Below, piece after piece: positions 24,766-34,249 of a stretch of 64,000 nt of DNA. Origin of the DNA: Aldehydirespirator sp965116195 (GTDB lineage: Bacteria; Actinomycetota; Acidimicrobiia; Acidimicrobiales; Aldehydirespiratoraceae); contig OZ220491.1 in assembly GCA_965116195.1 (NCBI GenBank), positions 682,001-746,000 of the forward strand, in the 5' to 3' direction. A program made the translations under genes and the position numbers. The notes below the pieces were generated by a model, which saw only the letters and a list, made by a program, of their open reading frames with translations, made no database searches and was not told where the DNA came from. Each line of letters opens with the position of its first letter. Positions within the stretch are counted from its first letter, which is position 1.

Positions 24766-25941
24766 TCAGGGCGTGGTTGGCACTGTTATCTCGCCGGCGA
24801 CGATCTGAGCCTTGAAAGCGTCAAGTTGATCGGCGATGTCATCCACAAATCCGCCCGAAGTGCTGTAGCCCACACCGTCCACGGACAAGTCATAGGTGGT
24901 CGCACCGGCCTGTACATCACCTTCAACCGCTGATCTGATCATCTCGTAGATCGAGTTGTCAACACGTTTGAGCATTGAGGTGAGGATGTAGTCGCGCACC
25001 CCGGCATCGGCCGTGTTGTACTGATCGGAGTCAACGCCGATGGCCCACACCTTGGAACCGGTGGCCTCACTGTGCTCCTGGGCAGCCTGAAACAGCCCGG
25101 CACCTGAGCCGCCCGCTGCGTGGTACACGATGTCGGCACCGTCCTCGTACATGGCCAAGGCGACTTCCTTGGCTCGGTCGGGAGCATTGAACCCGTCCAT
25201 GTCGGGAGCATCGGTGATGTAGTCGGGGATGATCTCAATGTCAGCATCGACGGCTCGTGCTCCCGCCTCATATCCGGCCTGGAACTTCTCAATGAGACCT
25301 CCCACGTTGGCCACGCCGCCGATGAAGCCGATGGTGCCCGTCTGGGACTTGAGGGCTGCGGCAGCGCCCACCAAGAAAGACCCTTCGTGCTCAGCGAACA
25401 CCAGCCCGGCAATGTTGTCACCGTAGGGGGCGGGTGGATCAACCGAAAAGTCAATCATGGCGGAGTCAACAACCCCGAACATGGTGTCAGGGTTCTCGGC
25501 AGCAACGGCAGCGGCGTCGCCCTCAAACAGGAAGCCGACTGCCATGACGACATCGTGGGCATCTGCAGCGAGTTGCAGAAGCTCGGCGCGGTTGGAGCCG
25601 TCGGCGTTGGGTGAGGCTTCGGTGAAGGTGATGCCGAGTTCGGCACCGGCTCGCTCAATGCCGGCAGCAGCGGAGTCGTTGAAAGACTGGTCGCCGCGCC
25701 CGCCGATGTCGAACACCAGACCGACAGAGAGATCTGTCATCTCGGGTTCGGGGGCTTCGGTGGTCTCCGGTTCCGGTTCGGGATCAGGCTCCGGGGCTTC
25801 GGTGGTCTCCGGGTCCGGCTCAGTGGCCTGGGTCGTTTCCGGCGTGCTGCCGGTCTCTGTGTCGTCGTCGTCTCCGCAGGCGGCGGCCAGCAGCAGCAAC
25901 GACATCAGGATCGCGATGGTGGTTAACAGGTGCTTTCGCAT
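24766..25941 (-). CDS. BMP-family substrate-binding lipoprotein
   Basis: The 391-residue protein has a lipoprotein signal (LLTTIAILMSLLLLAAACGDD) and an acidic Pro/Glu/Thr linker (repeats of EPDPETTEAPEP). The binding domain follows with LSVGLVFDIGGRGDQSFNDSAAAGIERA, the N-terminal signature of Med/TmpC/BMP purine-nucleoside receptors, then GFLFEGDAAAV and VYHAAGGSGAGLFQAA. It would capture ligand outside the membrane for the following ATPase and permeases. GGAGGGAG 6 bp before the ATG supports the start. The operon order BMP-ATPase-permease-permease is the family norm. Confidence 0.93.
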   Translation of the reverse strand: MRKHLLTTIAILMSLLLLAAACGDDDDTETGSTPETTQATEPDPETTEAPEPDPEPEPETTEAPEPEMTDLSVGLVFDIGGRGDQSFNDSAAAGIERAGAELGITFTEASPNADGSNRAELLQLAADAHDVVMAVGFLFEGDAAAVAAENPDTMFGVVDSAMIDFSVDPPAPYGDNIAGLVFAEHEGSFLVGAAAALKSQTGTIGFIGGVANVGGLIEKFQAGYEAGARAVDADIEIIPDYITDAPDMDGFNAPDRAKEVALAMYEDGADIVYHAAGGSGAGLFQAAQEHSEATGSKVWAIGVDSDQYNTADAGVRDYILTSMLKRVDNSIYEMIRSAVEGDVQAGATTYDLSVDGVGYSTSGGFVDDIADQLDAFKAQIVAGEITVPTTP

Positions 25942-26157
25942 TGGACTCCCTCCAGGGAATGTACGGGGTGGTGGGTAAGGGGAAGGCTAACGCGGTCACC
26001 TCAGCCGCGCGCACCTCTCGCAGTTGATCTGAGACGTCCAGTGATCTGAGATGTCCAGTGATCCGAGATCCGGTAACGCATGCCGCAACAGTTCCAGGCA
26101 GCAGTCCGGTCCCGCGCAGTGGTCCACCCGGGCACTGGTCAACACACGCAGCGGTCA
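25942..26157. repeat. gap with 17-bp tandem units
   Basis: GATCTGAGACGTCCAGT-type units lie at 26025, 26042 and 26059 (17-bp period). The rest of the gap holds the region upstream of the BMP gene; no promoter is obvious. Confidence 0.7.
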
Positions 26158-27195
26158 TCAGTTTTTGCAGGCAGCGAGATGGTTGTGGGTGTGGCTGGCG
26201 GTCCAACTCAGCATGGTGTCAACGGGCCAGGTGTTGACGATCTCGTCCACCGGCACTTTGCACCGCACGGCCTTGTCCGCGCCGTGGCCTTGCCATTCGA
26301 GTTGGCCTGTGGCGTGGGCATCGGTGTCCACTGACACCTTGCAGCCCCAGTTCAAGGCCAACGTGAGTAACTCCTCAGGTGGGTCCTGACGTTCGGGGCG
26401 GCAGTTGATCTCCACTGCCTTGTCGAAGTGGGCACAGGCTGCAAACACGATGTCAGCGTCAAAAGCCGACGGTGGCCGACCACCGCCGGTGAGTTTGCGG
26501 TTGGTGCAGTGCCCGAGGATGTCAGTGTGGGGGTTGGCAATGGCAGCCACCATCCGGGTGGTCATCTCGTGCGACGGCATGCGCAGCTTGGAGTGAACGG
26601 AGGCAACGACCACATCGAGTTCGGCGAGAAGGTCATCCGAGAGGTCAAGCGAGCCGTCCTCAAGGATGTCCACCTCCATACCGGTCAGGATCCGAAAGGG
26701 TGCCATCTCGTTGTTGAGTTGCCTTATCTCGTCCATCTGGCGGCGCAGGCGCTGCTCATCAAGCCCGTGGGCCACCGTGAGACGGGCCGAGTGGTCGGTG
26801 ATGGCGATCCATTCATGGCCCAGCGCTGCCGCGGTCTGCGCCATGGCCCGCAGGGGAGCGCCGCCGTCTGACCAGGTGGTGTGGCAGTGGCACTCGCCTC
26901 GTAGCTGCTCCAGCACCGGGCCTCCGGCTCGGACCGGTACGCGGCTGCGTTGCTCAAGATCGGCTAGGTATCCGTCGCTCACATCGGCTAGCGCTTCCGT
27001 TATAACCTGCGCCGTGCTCGGTCCTATTCCGGCTACTTTCGTGAGGGTGCCCTTGGCGGCCCGCTCAGCGATTTGATCGTTGCCCAGGCTGGCGCAGATT
27101 TTCAGAGCCTGTTGAAAGGCCCGTACCTTCGGGGCTGGAGCCAGTTCACGGTCAAGGTAGTGAACGGCGAGCGAGAGGGCTGCACACGGCTCCAT
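26158..27195 (-). CDS. PHP-domain metal-dependent phosphoesterase with HhH N-terminus
   Basis: The 345-residue protein resembles the back half of PolX-type proteins. Residues 30-70 include a helix-hairpin-helix (LTKVAGIGPSTAQVITEAL). The PHP domain begins at LRGECHCHTTWSDGGAP (HxH metal motif), then EWIAITDHSARLTVAHGL, LTGMEVDIL, VVVASVHSK, DILGHCTNRKL, VEINC and VSVDTDAHATGQL. It is likely a nuclease or phosphatase acting on nucleic-acid substrates; no polymerase palm is present. The ATG at 27195 gives the usual N-terminus; the upstream extension belongs to another frame. It starts 11 bp after the DCC gene, so the two probably share a transcript. Confidence 0.85.
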   Translation of the reverse strand: MEPCAALSLAVHYLDRELAPAPKVRAFQQALKICASLGNDQIAERAAKGTLTKVAGIGPSTAQVITEALADVSDGYLADLEQRSRVPVRAGGPVLEQLRGECHCHTTWSDGGAPLRAMAQTAAALGHEWIAITDHSARLTVAHGLDEQRLRRQMDEIRQLNNEMAPFRILTGMEVDILEDGSLDLSDDLLAELDVVVASVHSKLRMPSHEMTTRMVAAIANPHTDILGHCTNRKLTGGGRPPSAFDADIVFAACAHFDKAVEINCRPERQDPPEELLTLALNWGCKVSVDTDAHATGQLEWQGHGADKAVRCKVPVDEIVNTWPVDTMLSWTASHTHNHLAACKN

Positions 27196-27206
27196 GGTTC
27201 GTGACG

Positions 27207-27605
27207 CTACTCGGAGGTGTGACGATTGCCGGGTGCCAGGAACCCTGGTACGCGATGACGGTTGGCGGCCACGAGCGCGTATATCGGCCGGGCCAGCCAG
27301 CACAGCGGTGGAACAATGATGAGCCAGCCGACAGCCGCCCGGACTCCGCCGGTGTTCACAAGTGCTCGACCAATTGCGTCAGCCCCGGAGCAACGTCGTG
27401 TCTGCCCTCCTCGTTCGTCCAGCCACCAGACCGCAGCCTCAACCTGCTGGCGTGACAATCCCAGATCGTCAAGGTTGAGGGACTGCCATGGTTCCACCCG
27501 CGCCTCGGAGTTCAGGCGCGCCTCCAACCAGCGAGCCCAGCGGACACAGAACCCGCATTGACCGTCATAGACCAGTAGCACCCGGTCAGTTTGCCTGATC
27601 GCCAA
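27207..27605 (-). CDS. DCC-family (DUF393) thiol-disulfide oxidoreductase-like protein
   Basis: The 132-residue protein carries the hallmark LLVYDGQCGFCVRWARWL with a CxxC in a thioredoxin-like setting, then AVWWLDERGG, GADAIGRAL and a hydrophobic C-terminal helix (GWLIIVPPLCWLARPIYAL). The family is predicted to be redox active, but no substrate is known. The start at 27605 is TTG; a GTG eight codons in is an alternative. The 27606-27733 gap holds nothing notable. Confidence 0.85.
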   Translation of the reverse strand: MAIRQTDRVLLVYDGQCGFCVRWARWLEARLNSEARVEPWQSLNLDDLGLSRQQVEAAVWWLDERGGQTRRCSGADAIGRALVNTGGVRAAVGWLIIVPPLCWLARPIYALVAANRHRVPGFLAPGNRHTSE

Positions 27606-27733
27606 CCGGACATCTCGCCCTGATCCGTTGACTCCGCCTGGTGACGCTCGATTGAGAGGCCGAAGTCGGATCGAGGGGCAGCAGGTGGCAGCGGTGACTG
27701 CGACGGTTTGTCAACTCTGGATGTGAGGTTGAG

Positions 27734-30700
27734 TCAGAGACGCCGCAACCAGACATCAATTCTGGCGATGGCTCCATTCCGGGCGAACAACGTCTTGCTG
27801 GTGTTTCGGTCGAGGCGATCAGCGCTGTCAACAACTGTACCGCTGGCAAACGTCACCTTTGTTGAGGTGGTTTCATCGTGTCGATGATAGATCACCGGAA
27901 CACCGCAATAGGTGAAACCCAGGGTATCGGCTTCAAGTACCTGACCTGGACCAAGCGGTGCCCACGGGCGCGACTCCCGGAGGAACTCTTGCCCATCCAG
28001 CAGCAGCGGCAAAAAGCGCACTCTTCCATCTTCGATTCGTACGCCGAGTTCGCCCCAACGAATCAGGATGCCGTCTTTTGCTGTGCCGGTCATGCCAGGT
28101 TGTTGTGCCCCGGAATTGGCGGGAGTATGCGAATGAGGATCGAGAGGGAATGCCCCATGATCAGCAACCGTCTTCCTGTCGCCAAGGCCAGCTCTTACTT
28201 TTCGATAACTTTGGATCAGTTTTTCGACAAGGTCTGGACTCGCATCAGTATCAACTGCCGCATACAAACGTTCCTGCAATGCAAGCAGCAACTTGACCAC
28301 CATATGCCAGTAGACCGAGCCAAGTCCTTCATAACGGTACATGGCTTGTGAACGACCGGTGAAGGCCCGATGTTTGAAAACAGTTTCGTAGGCCTCCAAG
28401 ACCTCAAATCGACTCCCAGCATCTAGTTGAGAAGAGACTGGGAGTCCATCTACGGCCTCTATCAGGTCTTGGGCGCAGCGGAGATTACTTGCGAAACGGA
28501 CGGCACCTTCGTCATCGCGGTATACGATATTTGTATCCGTCTGAATGAGGCTCTCCAAAGCATGGCCAATATGGGTAGCAGGTATCCGGTTTTTCTGTAT
28601 GAACGAGTATGGCGGATTGTCGGGGTAGAGCATAAAAGAGTTCTGATCCGGTCGATAGATGTCACTGTCGTACAGGTTGTCAACAAGTTCTATCGCCGTG
28701 CCAGGATCCATTTCATGCGAGTTGAGCGCGGCAACCTGACCCTCCAGCATAAGGTACAGAGGCTCTATGTCGGCTACGCCTGACTCCAACCGGAGCAGGC
28801 GATAGGTATCCACAAGTCCATCTGAACGAAAGGCTGTGGCTACTACATGATCCAGATGTGGGCGAACGATGTTGAGGAAGCGCCGAAGTTCTGACAACTT
28901 GACAGCAACGGACGATCCTGGAGTGCGGCCATAGACACGAGCGCGATACTCGCTGAAGGCTGTTCCCAACCGATCAAGCAGATCACGGCGGTGCGCCGGC
29001 GTGACCTCGCCTCCGGTTGGTAAGTCGGAGTAGGCCATGAAAGCTGTCTCCGCACCACGCAGCCATTCAAGTACCAATCGTCCGACCGGTACCTCATCAA
29101 TCGGCGAATTTGCCAGGATACTGTCAACAAAAGCCAAGTACCCACGTAGATAGAATACAGTAACAACTGATACACCATTGCCGACCAGTGCGTTGTTGGC
29201 ATCGTTCCACTCGGGCCGTTGTGTATTGAGCCAGATACCTCCATCAGGAACCAAGTTGGATAGTTTGGCGAGTGCTGGCACCAGCAACTTTTCAGTCAAT
29301 GACGCATGGTGTACATGGGCATCCTCACCTATAATGAGTTTCCCATCCATCCCCAGGGTAGATACCAGATGATCAATCTTAGCTTGTTCTACACTGTCGA
29401 ACTCCAGAGTGCGCTTCGGGTCCTTGACCAGACTGCTGTAGGGCATGATCCGATACGGCACGTTCGCATATGAAAACCCTATGCGATGCAGGTTGTTTTC
29501 CAAGAGGCCTGGATGGAATCTATGCACCGCCTCCAGAAGTCGATGGAGGTACACGATCTGATGGTCACCCCAATAGCCGAAGTGTGACCAGGTGCCCTCG
29601 TCAGGCATCTCCCAGTCGATGCCTTCGCTTGTGACGCAAAGAGGATTGTAACCGTCGATCGTGGATGCATTCAGGAACTTTGCTACGATTGCCATTGCAT
29701 AGCCAGGAAAACTGTAGATCAACGCTTCCCAGTTTTGAAATATATCTCGCCAGTTGCCTTCATAGGCGAGGGTTGCATCCCTTCCTGTCTGCTTCATTCC
29801 TATGGAAAAGCTATTCCAGGGTCGGCTCGGATCGCCATGACGGCGACTGAAGGTGAGGGGAAGATACTCGTCCACGAGACGCGTAAGATCAACATCTCCT
29901 GCCACGAGATCATATAGATCATCCCTTTCTATTATTGGTGAAGCGCCTTTTATGAGTGGCATCAGTCGAGTGCTTGCAGAGCGGTTTCGTGACATCACAA
30001 AGCGGCTAAAGTCAGCGACTTCAAGCCTGTAGCTGTCTACTGGTATACCGCCGCGCATGCAGTTGTTCATGACATTGGCATAGTGGTGGACGGCTATGCG
30101 ACGATCTTCGGTTTGCTGCTCCGCATCAGCTACCGCGACGAGTTCGACGAGTCTCTTATGGGCTTCGTGTTCATCTGCACGCACTTCGATTTGTGGCGCG
30201 GTTGACTCACGGAGCCACCGGCGGCGGCGCGCCACAGTCTGGTGGTCCTGGCCGACATCGGCCACGATCATCCACCGTTGAGGCGAAGCGGAACTGAGGT
30301 GAACTCGTGTTGACAGCAGAAAAACACCCTTTCGGCCCGTGACGAGATGGTTGGGTGTGATCGCCTCACCCATCTGAAAGCGTCGGATCTGACGGTCGGA
30401 CAGGGTGGTGGTTACGTCATCTAGGCCGAGTGAGAACACGACTGAGGCACTCAAGGACTCGGCTGGTTCGGGTTGATCGCTGACGAGTGCCTCAAGCGTG
30501 TATAAGGCCAGACCCGACTCAACGTCGTACTCCGAACGTCGATATGCATCAACCAGAGGACTTGACGTTTGTTGTGCTGATAGTTCCACCCCAGCAGGTA
30601 GTATGTCTGTCAGACCGTCCAACAGTTCGATGTCTGTGGCGGATTTAGCATTTTTGGCACTGTCCATCCATAACTCGCAGGTTCGGATCAGTCCGAAGTC

Positions 30701-31114
30701 TGGAGCGGATGACCAAGTGTATCGAAAGGTCATGCCCAAGTGCGGATTATGTTCTTCGAATCGCAGTCTGTCGCCTTGAGATGTCTTGGCTATTGAGCGA
30801 TGCACTCTGCCTGGCGGTGTATGCGTTGCGAACGGTGCCCAGACCTCGTCAGCGTCATCGACACGGATCAGCGTGAATGGGCCAGTTCTGCCACCATTGC
30901 GATGTAGGTGATCTTCAGTCTCATAAGGGAACAAGGCATTTTCAGCGCTGCCTCGTCCTGCGGTCAATGCCCCTGAACTTGACACGAAAAGCCACTGATC
31001 ATGCGACGATATGACATTGATCAAAAACGGATCCAGAAGATCGTAGTTATTGATCTTGTACCATTCAAGACCGTCTTCGTAATGAAACGCCCCAATGGGT
31101 TCACTATCGAACAT
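27734..31114 (-). CDS. GH149/GH161-like putative beta-1,3-glucan phosphorylase
   Basis: The 1,126-residue protein has no signal peptide, so it is probably cytoplasmic. It reads like the large (about 1,100 residue) phosphorylases of clan GH-Q: an N-terminal beta-sandwich (residues about 1-300) and a helical barrel region with TGRDATLAYEGNWRDIFQNW near 450, INAS-like FLNASTIDGYNPLCVTSEGI, DWEMPDEGTWSHFGYWGDHQ and a C-terminal beta domain. These families phosphorolyse beta-1,3-oligoglucans to glucose 1-phosphate. The neighbouring GH16 enzyme and sugar importer fit laminarin breakdown. Family assignment is from recall and context. The ATG at 31114 is chosen over a TTG at 31117. Confidence 0.6.
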   Translation of the reverse strand: MFDSEPIGAFHYEDGLEWYKINNYDLLDPFLINVISSHDQWLFVSSSGALTAGRGSAENALFPYETEDHLHRNGGRTGPFTLIRVDDADEVWAPFATHTPPGRVHRSIAKTSQGDRLRFEEHNPHLGMTFRYTWSSAPDFGLIRTCELWMDSAKNAKSATDIELLDGLTDILPAGVELSAQQTSSPLVDAYRRSEYDVESGLALYTLEALVSDQPEPAESLSASVVFSLGLDDVTTTLSDRQIRRFQMGEAITPNHLVTGRKGVFLLSTRVHLSSASPQRWMIVADVGQDHQTVARRRRWLRESTAPQIEVRADEHEAHKRLVELVAVADAEQQTEDRRIAVHHYANVMNNCMRGGIPVDSYRLEVADFSRFVMSRNRSASTRLMPLIKGASPIIERDDLYDLVAGDVDLTRLVDEYLPLTFSRRHGDPSRPWNSFSIGMKQTGRDATLAYEGNWRDIFQNWEALIYSFPGYAMAIVAKFLNASTIDGYNPLCVTSEGIDWEMPDEGTWSHFGYWGDHQIVYLHRLLEAVHRFHPGLLENNLHRIGFSYANVPYRIMPYSSLVKDPKRTLEFDSVEQAKIDHLVSTLGMDGKLIIGEDAHVHHASLTEKLLVPALAKLSNLVPDGGIWLNTQRPEWNDANNALVGNGVSVVTVFYLRGYLAFVDSILANSPIDEVPVGRLVLEWLRGAETAFMAYSDLPTGGEVTPAHRRDLLDRLGTAFSEYRARVYGRTPGSSVAVKLSELRRFLNIVRPHLDHVVATAFRSDGLVDTYRLLRLESGVADIEPLYLMLEGQVAALNSHEMDPGTAIELVDNLYDSDIYRPDQNSFMLYPDNPPYSFIQKNRIPATHIGHALESLIQTDTNIVYRDDEGAVRFASNLRCAQDLIEAVDGLPVSSQLDAGSRFEVLEAYETVFKHRAFTGRSQAMYRYEGLGSVYWHMVVKLLLALQERLYAAVDTDASPDLVEKLIQSYRKVRAGLGDRKTVADHGAFPLDPHSHTPANSGAQQPGMTGTAKDGILIRWGELGVRIEDGRVRFLPLLLDGQEFLRESRPWAPLGPGQVLEADTLGFTYCGVPVIYHRHDETTSTKVTFASGTVVDSADRLDRNTSKTLFARNGAIARIDVWLRRL

Positions 31115-31132
31115 CAACTGTCGTCGTCCGGA

Positions 31133-32260
31133 CTATGACTCAGTGGTAGATGCTGATGACGGTTGATAAACGCGTACATAATCAACATAGAGGTTTACCG
31201 GAAACTCCACATCAAGTCCGATTGGTCCGGGAAACTGGCCGCCCACAGCCAGGTTCAGTAGCATGAAGAACTCGTGGTCGAACACCCACTCACGTGTGCC
31301 TACGACATCTCTGGTCAAAGTCTGGTATAACTCACCGTCGTAGAACCAGCGAATACCGTCATAATCCCATTCAATAGCGTATGTATGAAAATCATCAGCG
31401 ATCTGATAGTCCTGTCGATACCATTTTGTAAGCCCGATCGCACCTGAATAGCCCGGGCCATGAAGAGTTCCCATTATAAGATCCGGCTCGCGTCCGATGT
31501 ACTCCATGATGTCGATTTCTCCAACGAATGGCCAGTGGTTTGCTGCATCTTCGGAATGTCGGTCAAAGTGAGCTCCGAGCATCCAGAAGGCCGGCCACAA
31601 CCCTGCACCGGCAGGCACTTTGATCCGCGCTTCAAAGCGACCGTACCGAAACTCCTGTAGTCCCAGTGTCTTGAGGCGAGCTGAGGTATAATATGAATTC
31701 TCATATTTCTCCTGGCGGGCTTCAATGACGAGCAGTCCGTTCTCGACTCGAGCGTTCTGCGGGCGAGAAGTGTAGTACTGCGCCTCGCCGTTTCCCCAGC
31801 CCCATCCGCCGATGTCATAGGTCCAGTTCGAGAGATCAATCGTGTCGCCGTCAAACTCATCGTGCCACACCAACTCCCAGCCTTCAGGAGGATTGATCGG
31901 TACAGGTTCAGGTGTGTCGATTGGCGGACTGGTGGGTGTCGGTTCGGGTGCGGTGACCGACGGGTCGGTCGTTACCGGTTCATCAAGCGCGGCGACCGGT
32001 GAGGTGGTGGGCACGGTGTCCGCAGTATGGGACCGAGCTGTGGTTGGTGCCACCCATACGATGGTGGTGGTCGAGGATGTCGCCGAGGATGTGTCAACGT
32101 CGGAGGTGGGCGTGGTATCCGATGTTGGTGCGGAATTTGGGTCCGATCCGTCAGATCCGCAGCTGGCAGTCAAGGCCATGCATACCACAGCTGCTATTGC
32201 AGTCCCACGCCAAGAGCGCGGCCACTTGGCGGAGCGTGTATGCGCGGAGTGTCTGTTCAT
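31133..32260 (-). CDS. GH16 beta-glucanase lipoprotein (laminarinase-like)
   Basis: The 375-residue protein has a lipoprotein signal (AIAAVVCMALTASCGSDG), a Ser/Thr/Pro linker to about residue 125 and a GH16 catalytic domain. Domain landmarks are WELVWHDEFDG, ENGLLVIEARQE, YGRFEARIKVPAGAGLWPAF and VGEIDIMEYIG near residue 247, which holds the two catalytic Glu residues in the ExDxxE form typical of beta-1,3-glucanases. The C-terminal strand is NLYVDYVRVYQ. It would cut polymer outside the cell, feeding the ABC importer. ATG at 32260 is chosen because AAGGAAGG lies 5 bp upstream; a start 7 codons earlier is possible. Confidence 0.92.
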   Translation of the reverse strand: MNRHSAHTRSAKWPRSWRGTAIAAVVCMALTASCGSDGSDPNSAPTSDTTPTSDVDTSSATSSTTTIVWVAPTTARSHTADTVPTTSPVAALDEPVTTDPSVTAPEPTPTSPPIDTPEPVPINPPEGWELVWHDEFDGDTIDLSNWTYDIGGWGWGNGEAQYYTSRPQNARVENGLLVIEARQEKYENSYYTSARLKTLGLQEFRYGRFEARIKVPAGAGLWPAFWMLGAHFDRHSEDAANHWPFVGEIDIMEYIGREPDLIMGTLHGPGYSGAIGLTKWYRQDYQIADDFHTYAIEWDYDGIRWFYDGELYQTLTRDVVGTREWVFDHEFFMLLNLAVGGQFPGPIGLDVEFPVNLYVDYVRVYQPSSASTTES

Positions 32261-32309
32261 GGTCACCTTCCTTGCAAACAAGTGCAGGTTGAGTAGGGCA
32301 GTACGTCCG

Positions 32310-33197
32310 TCAGCCCTTCACCGCGCCGGCAGTGAGGCCAGAGATGATATAACGTTGCAGGAACAAGAAGAGTATCAGCATCGGTGTCATCAACATGAGC
32401 ACTGCCGCGGCAAGTGAGGGCCAGTTGCTGCCGTACAGACCTTCGAACACGATCAGGCCGCGAGTAACGGGATAGAGATCGTCATTGGTCAAATAGATCG
32501 TCGGCATCACCAACTCGTTCCAGATCCCAATGGCGTGAAGTACTGTGACTGTGGCAATAGCGGGACGGATCAGAGGCATGATTATTTTGAAGACAAATCG
32601 ATAATAACCGCACCCGTCCACAGAGGCAGATTCATCCAGTTCTTTCGGTATGGACTTCATATAGTTGACCAGAATTATAATCCCGATTGGATTTACAAGA
32701 AACAGCAAGATGTAGCCGGTTCGGGTGTTGAATAGTCCCAGGTTCAGGATCAACTGGAACTGAGGGATCAAAGCAGGCGGCAAGAAGAGCGCAATAAGGT
32801 ACAGAGTCAGTATCAGCTTTGCTCCTTTGAAGTATCCGCGCGCAATCGGAAAGGCCACCATGACGGAAGTAATAACACAGATTGCTGTGGCGACACCAGT
32901 ATAGAGCACTGTATTCATCAGGTAGCGAGGAAACTTGGCGAGTTCCCAGGCCTCGGTGAAGTTCCCAAAGCCAAAACTCTCCGGCAAGCCGGTCGGATTT
33001 CTGAAAAACTCTGGTAGCGACTTGAAGGCAGTGAGGAGCAACATCAATAGAGGTCCCATATATAGGGCTACGAAGATCAACAAGATCAGATATGTTGCGA
33101 TCTTGCCCCTTGTTTGACCAGTTGATGAGCGTTGCCGTAACTTTGAGTGTCTGCCAGGGTCTGTGTCGACGGACTTTTCCGGTGCCAAAATAGTCAT
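32310..33197 (-). CDS. carbohydrate ABC transporter permease (MalG type)
   Basis: The 295-residue permease has six predicted helices and the EAA loop PKELDESASVDGCGYYRFVFKIIMPLIRPAI, which docks the ATPase. The C-terminus LFLFLQRYIISGLTAGAVKG is typical of MalG-like subunits of sugar importers. Its ATG overlaps the upstream permease stop by 4 bp. No ATPase gene is in the locus; a shared MsiK-like ATPase elsewhere is likely, as in other actinobacterial oligosaccharide importers. Confidence 0.92.
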   Translation of the reverse strand: MTILAPEKSVDTDPGRHSKLRQRSSTGQTRGKIATYLILLIFVALYMGPLLMLLLTAFKSLPEFFRNPTGLPESFGFGNFTEAWELAKFPRYLMNTVLYTGVATAICVITSVMVAFPIARGYFKGAKLILTLYLIALFLPPALIPQFQLILNLGLFNTRTGYILLFLVNPIGIIILVNYMKSIPKELDESASVDGCGYYRFVFKIIMPLIRPAIATVTVLHAIGIWNELVMPTIYLTNDDLYPVTRGLIVFEGLYGSNWPSLAAAVLMLMTPMLILFLFLQRYIISGLTAGAVKG

Positions 33198-34135
33198 AAC
33201 ATATACTTCTGCTCACGGCGAGAAACTATGAAGTTCGCTGACAGAGCAAACAACAGCACTAGCATAAACAGAGCAATTGAGGCAGCAGCAGCGTAGCCCT
33301 GACGGAAGGCCGTGGTCACGGAACCTGATGTCTGGCCGAAGCCTTCAGCAAAAATGAGGTAGCCGAGTACTTGTGTGCCGGGCCGATAGCCGACAAGCAC
33401 AAGGAAGAGTTGCCAGGCTTGCAGAGAGCCGATGACATTGAGAAGAAAGTTGGTATTGACAGCGGGAGTCAGCAACGGCCATGTGACATTTCGGAAAAGT
33501 TGCCACCCGCTCGCGCCATCAATCTTTGCCGCCTCATACAGGTAGTCTGGGATGGTCTGCAACCCGGCCAGGAAAATCACCATGGTGATGCCGACATTTG
33601 ACCAAATCTGCACCACAATAACCCAGGCGAAAGCCTGATTGGGCTGACCACCAAGAAACTCTGAGGTAATGCCGAAGAACTCGAAGATTTCAGCAGCAGG
33701 GCCACCTCGAGGCAACAAAAACAGTTTCCAGATGAGCCCTTGAATAGCCACACCCAAGATCACCGGCAAGAAAAAGATGGTCCGGAAGATGGTTGTGCCG
33801 CGTAGTCGGCGGTTCAAGAGCACGGCCAGTAGTAGTCCCAGCCCGAACTGGATCGTTGTGACGAAGAAGCAGAAATACAGCGTTCGCCTCAGCGCGTCAA
33901 GGTTGTCACGAGATGCTGCGCCGCGGAAGAGGAACTCATCGTAGTTCTCAAATCCGATCCAACTTATGGGAATACCTCGGATCCCTGTGGCATCGGTAAA
34001 TGAGTAGATCGCGGTGGCTACTGAGGGTCCTACGGCGATCACCAGGTAGAACAGGAATCCAGGTAGCAGCAAGATTATGGGCGCAGCGCTCTTCCAACCT
34101 CTGGCGAAGAGATAGTTTTTGTTGACGATCGGCAT
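33194..34135 (-). CDS. carbohydrate ABC transporter permease (MalF type)
   Basis: The 313-residue permease has an N-terminal helix (IILLLPGFLFYLVIAVGPSVATAIYSFT), five more helices and the EAA motif PDYLYEAAKIDGASGWQLFRNVTWPLLTPA. It pairs with the downstream MalG-type subunit. The start ATG at 34135 sits very close to a GCAGGAA ribosome binding site. A long hairpin separates it from the binding-protein gene. Confidence 0.92.
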   Translation of the reverse strand: MPIVNKNYLFARGWKSAAPIILLLPGFLFYLVIAVGPSVATAIYSFTDATGIRGIPISWIGFENYDEFLFRGAASRDNLDALRRTLYFCFFVTTIQFGLGLLLAVLLNRRLRGTTIFRTIFFLPVILGVAIQGLIWKLFLLPRGGPAAEIFEFFGITSEFLGGQPNQAFAWVIVVQIWSNVGITMVIFLAGLQTIPDYLYEAAKIDGASGWQLFRNVTWPLLTPAVNTNFLLNVIGSLQAWQLFLVLVGYRPGTQVLGYLIFAEGFGQTSGSVTTAFRQGYAAAASIALFMLVLLFALSANFIVSRREQKYML

Positions 34136-34159
34136 TTCCTGCTGCTATCTGTCGAATGG

Positions 34160-34212
34160 CAAGGTGCGGGCTCTCAGGGGGCTTCTCGGCTCAGTGGCGA
34201 GCCCGCACCTTG
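34160..34212 (-). promoter_or_regulatory. intra-operon hairpin between binding protein and permeases
   Basis: CAAGGTGCGGGCTC (34160-34173) pairs perfectly over 14 bp with GAGCCCGCACCTTG (34199-34212), loop 25 nt. It lies 37 bp after the binding-protein stop and 24 bp before the permease start. Such structures in sugar operons protect or terminate the upstream transcript so that binding protein is made in excess; that role is inferred. Confidence 0.75.
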
Positions 34213-34249
34213 GTACGTTTGTCCGTTCTCTGTTCTCTATCGTTGTTGA

